From positions 1-9,471 of the forward strand of contig CALXSZ010000143.1 of NCBI GenBank assembly GCA_944391275.1: a DNA stretch of 9,471 nucleotides, in the 5' to 3' direction. The position numbers and the translations under genes are program-made. Under the pieces are notes generated by a model. It had not been told where the DNA came from and ran no database searches. It worked only from the letters and a program-made list of their open reading frames with translations. Shown here piece by piece: positions 5,973 to 9,471 of this stretch. Origin of the DNA: an uncultured Syntrophomonadaceae bacterium. GTDB lineage: Bacteria > Bacillota > Syntrophomonadia > Syntrophomonadales > Syntrophomonadaceae. Numbering within the stretch: the stretch's first letter is position 1; each line of letters opens with the position of its first letter.

Positions 5973-6356
5973 ATGGAAGGAATGCAAATAACAATTCTTT
6001 CTTTTGGATATAAACATGGAATTCCGCAGGATGCAGATTTGGTCATTGATGTACGATTTCTTCCCAATCCATATGATGAATTGGAGATGCGACGCATGAA
6101 TGGATTGGATCAGGCTGTCAAGGAATACGTCTTATATACACCGATTACTCGGACTTTTCAAAGTAAATTGATGGATTTATTACGTTTTTTATTGTTGCAA
6201 TATGCTGCTGTAGGCAAAGAAGCGTTAACGATTGCTTTTGGGTGTACAGAAGGACAACATCGTTCCGTTGTGATCGCTGAGCATATTGACGAAGTATTGA
6301 AACGATATGGTTATCCTTCTGTGATCAAACATCGGGATTTAGTGAGGAGAGATTGA
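5973..6356 (+). CDS. stand-alone RapZ C-terminal domain protein
   Basis: The 127 residues match the C-terminal half of RapZ/YvcJ: ITILSFGYKHGIP (6-18), DADLVIDVRFLPNPY (20-34), the GLDQAV segment, and CTEGQHRSVVIAEHI (91-105). Full RapZ has about 290 residues with an N-terminal P-loop ATP/GTP-binding domain, which is absent here. In E. coli the C-terminal domain binds glucosamine-6-phosphate and RNA/protein partners. The usual CTGG motif reads CTEG (Glu93), a change in that pocket region. The start ATG at 5973 has AGGGAGG (5961-5967) in front, and no P-loop coding remnant is seen upstream, so this looks like a settled short gene rather than a fresh truncation. Usual neighbours are rapZ-yvcK-whiA; here whiA follows after 67 nt and yvcK is missing. 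Function likely regulatory, not proven. Confidence 0.88.
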   Translation: MEGMQITILSFGYKHGIPQDADLVIDVRFLPNPYDELEMRRMNGLDQAVKEYVLYTPITRTFQSKLMDLLRFLLLQYAAVGKEALTIAFGCTEGQHRSVVIAEHIDEVLKRYGYPSVIKHRDLVRRD

Positions 6357-6375
6357 CCTTCAACCAACGCTCTAT

Positions 6376-6424
6376 AAAAAAGAAGAAAAGCAGAAAAGAA
6401 GAGAAGAAGAAAAGGAGAAAAAAG
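6376..6424 (+). other. polypurine tract before whiA
   Basis: Forty-nine consecutive bases are purines except C6391. The tract fills most of the rapZ-whiA gap, ends in the whiA Shine-Dalgarno (AAAGGAG, 6411-6417) and runs to the G of the GTG start codon. It may keep the ribosome-loading region unstructured; any other role is speculation. Confidence 0.6.
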
Positions 6425-7377
6425 TGAGTTTTTCGAAAAACGTCAAGACAGAGCTGGCCCATGTTCCATTGGGAAAAGATTGCTGCTGCTTTGCTGAAAT
6501 CATGGCTTTTATGCTGTTGAGAGGAGAACTCAAAGGGAGCGTCGGCTCTGGATGGCGAATGGAAATTGCTGCGGATCATCCGGCGGTAGCGCGTCGAATT
6601 TATCGTTTACTTAAACAAAATGGACAGCGCAAGCCGCAAGTTTGGATGATGAACGGACGGAGCGCAACCAAAAATCGTTGGTTTAAAGTCCAGACGAATC
6701 TCCAGGAATCCACCCTACAAGCCGCTAAAATGTTACTCTTGCGAAAAAAAAATGGAGATTTTTTACCAGAAGTATATCAAATTTTTCGGAAAGACTGTTG
6801 CCGAAGAGCGCTCTTACGAGCTGCTTTTATTTGCCGCGGATTTGTTACTCCGCCGGAGAAAAGCTATCACTTAGAAATATGGTTTCCATTCGAAGATATC
6901 ACTCGAATGATTCATCATATAATGAAAAAAATGCAAATTGACGCAAAAATTATACGTAAGAGAAAAGGCTTTCAACTTTATTTAAAAGACGGCGATCGAA
7001 TTTGTCAATTTTTACAACATATTGGGGGTACCCGCGCGGCATTAGAATACGAAAATATGCGTGTTTATCGTTCGGTAAAAAACGACGTCAATCGTCAAGT
7101 AAATTGTGAAACCGCCAATTTAGAAAAATCCGTGGCCGCAGCGGTGCGTCAGCGAGAACTGATTGGACGTGTCATTGAACAATTTGGGCTTCAAACGTTC
7201 CCACCTGCTTATCAAGAATTGGTTCAGCTACGGATGGAACGCTCGGAGGATACGTTACAGGAGCTGGGAAATTCACTTCATCCTCCTTTAAGTAAATCGG
7301 GCGTAGCTTACCGTATGCGGCGTATTGAAACGTTTGCGAAAGAAAAATTAGGAAAAGAATCATGCGGGGAAAAATAA
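6424..7377 (+). CDS. whiA: WhiA-family DNA-binding protein (sporulation/cell-division regulator)
   Basis: WhiA combines a catalytically dead LAGLIDADG homing-endonuclease-like fold with a C-terminal helix-turn-helix. It regulates sporulation genes in Streptomyces and affects division and chromosome segregation in Bacillus. The 317 residues agree with the family. Visible marks are FSKNVKTELA (3-12), the cysteine pairs at 20-22 and 125-126, the LAGLIDADG-derived segment with EKSYHLEI (145-152), the highly conserved NDVNRQVNCETANLEK (220-235), and the helix-turn-helix LQELGNSLHPPLSKSGVAYR (278-297). The segment usually read as GAFLAGGSV is AAFICRGFV here (133-141). The start is GTG with AAAGGAG 6 nt upstream. 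It is probably cotranscribed with the RapZ-like gene and ends at a terminator. Confidence 0.95.
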   Translation: MSFSKNVKTELAHVPLGKDCCCFAEIMAFMLLRGELKGSVGSGWRMEIAADHPAVARRIYRLLKQNGQRKPQVWMMNGRSATKNRWFKVQTNLQESTLQAAKMLLLRKKNGDFLPEVYQIFRKDCCRRALLRAAFICRGFVTPPEKSYHLEIWFPFEDITRMIHHIMKKMQIDAKIIRKRKGFQLYLKDGDRICQFLQHIGGTRAALEYENMRVYRSVKNDVNRQVNCETANLEKSVAAAVRQRELIGRVIEQFGLQTFPPAYQELVQLRMERSEDTLQELGNSLHPPLSKSGVAYRMRRIETFAKEKLGKESCGEK

Positions 7378-7410
7378 AAGCACAGAGAGAAGAAACTCTG
7401 TGCTTTTTCA
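7376..7410. terminator. bidirectional terminator between whiA and the convergent aminotransferase gene
   Basis: GCACAGAG (7380-7387) pairs with CTCTGTGC (7396-7403) around an 8-nt loop; AAAA before and TTTT after extend the stem. A T tract (7404-7408) follows on the plus strand, and the A-rich sequence at 7370-7379 gives a T-rich tail on the minus strand. It overlaps the whiA stop codon and probably also stops minus-strand transcripts. Confidence 0.88.
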
Positions 7411-7476
7411 TGTTTTTATAATATATATGGATGTTTCATATCTAGTGAATTCCGGAGACAGGAAAATATTCACATT

Positions 7477-7494
7477 TGTTTCGTATGTTTCGTA
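7477..7494. repeat. 9-bp perfect tandem repeat in the whiA-aminotransferase gap
   Basis: TGTTTCGTA occurs twice head to tail (7477-7485 and 7486-7494). It lies between two convergent genes, where no promoter is expected. Apart from this repeat and the terminator, I see nothing else in the AT-rich stretch 7411-7563. Confidence 0.4.
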
Positions 7495-7563
7495 TAGAAA
7501 TTTTATTTTTTACAAAACTTTTTCCCAAAAATACTTTGTAGGTTGTTTCCGAAAAATTTTCCG

Positions 7564-8757
7564 TTAGAACGACGGATACTCCGTTTCGACAAATTTGCGG
7601 AGCGCAATAAGAGAACGCTTAACCTTCTCGGTGTCAATACAGTAAGCCATCCGGAAGTATCCTGGACAGCCAAACCCATCGCCGGGAACCAAAATCAAAT
7701 CGTATTTTTTCGCTTTATTGCTAAAAGCTACGGCGTCTTCCTCTAGAGCTTTGGGGAAAATATAGAAAGTGCCGCCGGGTTTGACTACCGTAAATCCAAA
7801 TTCAACCAGCGCCTCGTAAAGGAGGTTCATATTTGTTTCATAAACGGAAAGATCCGACGTTTCATCAATAACTTCCGCACAGGCTAGCTGCATCAGAGAA
7901 GATGGACAATTATGCCCAATTCCGCGAGAAATCTGCCCGCACATTTGAACAATGGTTTCGGCGTCTTTACAAGCGGGATTTACGGCTAAATACCCGATAC
8001 GTTCGCCCGGCAGCGACATCGATTTTGAAAACGAATAACAAACGAGCGTATTGGCGTAATATTGGCTGATACAAGGGTTATCCACCCCGGCAAAAACAAT
8101 TTCTCGATAAGGTTCATCAGAAATAATGTAGATATCATGGCCAAATTCTTGGGATTTTGCTTCCAAAATAGCGGCTAGTTGCTGAATCGTTTCAGTTGAG
8201 TAAACCACTCCCGAGGGATTATTGGGGGTGTTTATGAGGATTGCCATGACTTTTTCATTTAACATTGCTTCAAACGCTGAAAAATTGATTTGGAAAGTTT
8301 CCGTATTGGCCGGAACGACCTTCAAAACAGCGCCGCTCTGGTTGATGTAAGGCGTATATTCAGAGAAAAACGGAGCGAACGTTAACACTTCGTCCCCCGG
8401 TTCGGTCACGCATCGAACTGCATGCGCTACGGCCGCCGCCGCTCCTGACGTAGGAAATATATGCGCAGCCGTATAGGGAAGATGAAAGCGCCTTTTTAAG
8501 CTTTCTGCGACTTTTTCCTTGAAATAAGGATTCCCTAAACTCGGACTGTAGCCGTGCAGCGTCATAGGGTCCTGGGTTTGTAAAAGCCGGATGCAGGTAT
8601 CGGTGAAAGACTGTGGAACGGGAACCGAAGGATTTCCTAAACTATAATCAAAAACATTTTCATACCCGATTTCTTTGCCTCGAGCTGTAGCAAATTCGGA
8701 CAGTTCACGAATGGCCGATTTATTTTCTAACATTTTACGGTATTCCTTTGCAATCAT
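7564..8757 (-). CDS. pyridoxal phosphate-dependent aminotransferase, fold type I (class I/II)
   Basis: The 397-residue protein has the full class I/II aminotransferase pattern: the start of the small domain with DYSLGNPSVPVP (37-48), GYSPSLGNPYFKEKVA (69-84), INTPNNPSG with N180 (175-183), SDEPYREI with D214 and Y217 (213-220), the PLP Schiff-base lysine K245 in SFSKSMSLPGERIGY with phosphate-binding R253, and the carboxylate-binding R369 in GYFRMAY. Relatives are usually annotated as aspartate or generic aminotransferases; the amino-acid substrate cannot be told from sequence alone. The ATG at 8757 has a near-perfect GAAGGAGGT (8775-8767 on the minus strand) 9 nt upstream. It lies 48 nt downstream of gcvPB on the same strand and is probably cotranscribed with it. 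The terminator at 7376-7410 is the likely end. Confidence 0.93.
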   Translation of the reverse strand: MIAKEYRKMLENKSAIRELSEFATARGKEIGYENVFDYSLGNPSVPVPQSFTDTCIRLLQTQDPMTLHGYSPSLGNPYFKEKVAESLKRRFHLPYTAAHIFPTSGAAAAVAHAVRCVTEPGDEVLTFAPFFSEYTPYINQSGAVLKVVPANTETFQINFSAFEAMLNEKVMAILINTPNNPSGVVYSTETIQQLAAILEAKSQEFGHDIYIISDEPYREIVFAGVDNPCISQYYANTLVCYSFSKSMSLPGERIGYLAVNPACKDAETIVQMCGQISRGIGHNCPSSLMQLACAEVIDETSDLSVYETNMNLLYEALVEFGFTVVKPGGTFYIFPKALEEDAVAFSNKAKKYDLILVPGDGFGCPGYFRMAYCIDTEKVKRSLIALRKFVETEYPSF

Positions 8758-8805
8758 TGAAAAATAACCTCCTTCACTTTCTTCTTATTATAACGCACGG
8801 GAAAA

Positions 8806-9471
8806 TCATTTGATATCCGGCTGATATTTTTTTAAATAACTTCGCCAAGTAATGGCCCATTTTTGGGGATCGTCCATTCCGGACTCATCCAAGCGTGCGC
8901 AAACGCTGCGATGCGGAGCGGTTTTAACGAGCGCGGGGTCCGTGCGGGCTTCCTTAAAAATGGTTTTCAGCGTTTCAATGTATTCGTCCAGATCGGCTTT
9001 AGACGGCGTTTCTGTGGGTTCCAACGTCATCGGCTGAGGAACATACCAAGGGTGATGACTCTGCCAATAGTGCATACCAAAATCCATCATGCGCCGCTGC
9101 ACATCCAATGTGTCCACGTCTGTTTCTTTATATAGGTTCTCCAGTGAGTAACGGCATTGTTCAACCCGCTGTTTTTCCGGACAATATGGAACAGAAACTT
9201 CAGGAAGTTCTAGAAGTTTTTTAACGAGATAATTATTATTCAAAACGGCGGTTTTAGCTACCTGGTATAGACCTTCCGGACCCAAAGCCCGGATCCAAGC
9301 GTAAGCGCGCAAAACCACTTGGGCGGCGCCTTGAAAAGAACGGACTTTCCCCACAGAAAAAGCATTTTCATCATTGGCTCTTAACGTATAGCGGTTTCCA
9401 TCATACTCAATGAGACGACCAGGAAGAAAAGGTTCTAAAAAGGAGAGTACGCCGGTTGCACCACAATCGAG
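8806..9471 (-). CDS. gcvPB: glycine dehydrogenase (decarboxylating) subunit 2, C-terminal part (5' end outside window)
   Basis: GcvPB is the PLP-binding subunit of the split P-protein of the glycine cleavage system, which decarboxylates glycine and passes the aminomethyl group to lipoyl-GcvH. The frame is open to the right edge (221 codons present), so the start and the PLP-lysine region are outside. The visible part shows EPFLPGRLIEYDGNRY, then SVGKVRSFQGAAQVVLRAYA, IRALGPEGL, a VLNNNYLVKKL segment, DFGMHYWQSHHPWYVP, PMTLEPTETPSKADLDEYIE and APHRSVCARLDE, matching GcvPB C-termini in order. The in-frame GTG at 9354 lies inside the conserved SVGKVR segment and is not a real start. The aminotransferase gene follows after 48 nt. 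Confidence 0.93.
   Translation of the reverse strand, partial: LDCGATGVLSFLEPFLPGRLIEYDGNRYTLRANDENAFSVGKVRSFQGAAQVVLRAYAWIRALGPEGLYQVAKTAVLNNNYLVKKLLELPEVSVPYCPEKQRVEQCRYSLENLYKETDVDTLDVQRRMMDFGMHYWQSHHPWYVPQPMTLEPTETPSKADLDEYIETLKTIFKEARTDPALVKTAPHRSVCARLDESGMDDPQKWAITWRSYLKKYQPDIK

Noticed and set aside
5635..5994. 119-codon open frame on the minus strand across the gap after dapA
   Set aside because: It runs antisense through a strong terminator, a promoter and the start of the RapZ-domain gene, has no Shine-Dalgarno site, and its aromatic, low-complexity composition reflects AT-rich DNA.
7511..7563. Separate minus-strand terminator directly after the aminotransferase stop
   Set aside because: Only loop-less, A/T-dominated palindromes are present; the hairpin at 7376-7410 is a better bidirectional candidate.
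8787..8792. Perfect TATAAT on the minus strand between gcvPB and the aminotransferase gene
   Set aside because: No acceptable -35 at 16-18 nt and no TGn extension, in AT-rich DNA; an internal promoter cannot be excluded but is not supported.

Overview
The window comes from an endospore-forming member of the Bacillota. The evidence is a complete dipicolinate synthase pair (DpaA/DpaB, also called SpoVFA/SpoVFB) in the gene order dpaA-dpaB-asd-dapG-dapA, which is the classical spoVF operon order of Bacillus subtilis. Strong Shine-Dalgarno sites, WhiA and a split glycine decarboxylase (GcvPB) agree with this. I cannot safely name a lower rank. The split GcvPB and the altered rapZ-whiA neighbourhood would suit a clostridial lineage, but that is inference.

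Layout, left to right. (1) The 3' end of dapB (dihydrodipicolinate reductase) is followed after 20 nt by an unrecognised 96-residue two-helix membrane protein and a strong terminator (587-630). (2) A five-gene operon, dpaA-dpaB-asd-dapG-dapA, runs from 720 to a very strong terminator at 5621-5670. A housekeeping-type promoter (2301-2329) lies inside it, just upstream of asd, so asd-dapG-dapA can be expressed separately from dpaAB. (3) After a gap of about 370 nt holding a terminator, an inverted repeat, an extended -10 promoter and a long leader, there is a 127-residue protein equal to only the C-terminal domain of RapZ (YvcJ). whiA follows directly and ends in a probably bidirectional terminator. 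(4) On the minus strand, converging on whiA, lie the 3' part of gcvPB (entering from the right edge) and a fold-type I aminotransferase gene.

How the genes work together. DapG phosphorylates aspartate, Asd reduces the product to aspartate semialdehyde, and DapA condenses that with pyruvate to 4-hydroxy-tetrahydrodipicolinate (HTPA). HTPA is the branch point: DapB reduces it towards diaminopimelate and lysine (cell wall, cortex), while DpaAB oxidises it to dipicolinate for the spore core. Both branch enzymes and the whole supply route are therefore encoded within 5.6 kb.

Most of the window is well-known biology. The parts most worth a second look are the RapZ C-terminal domain without its ATP-binding half and without a YvcK/GlmR gene before whiA, the unknown membrane protein next to dapB, and the internal promoter in the dipicolinate operon. 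I found no CRISPR array, insertion sequence, tRNA or rRNA.
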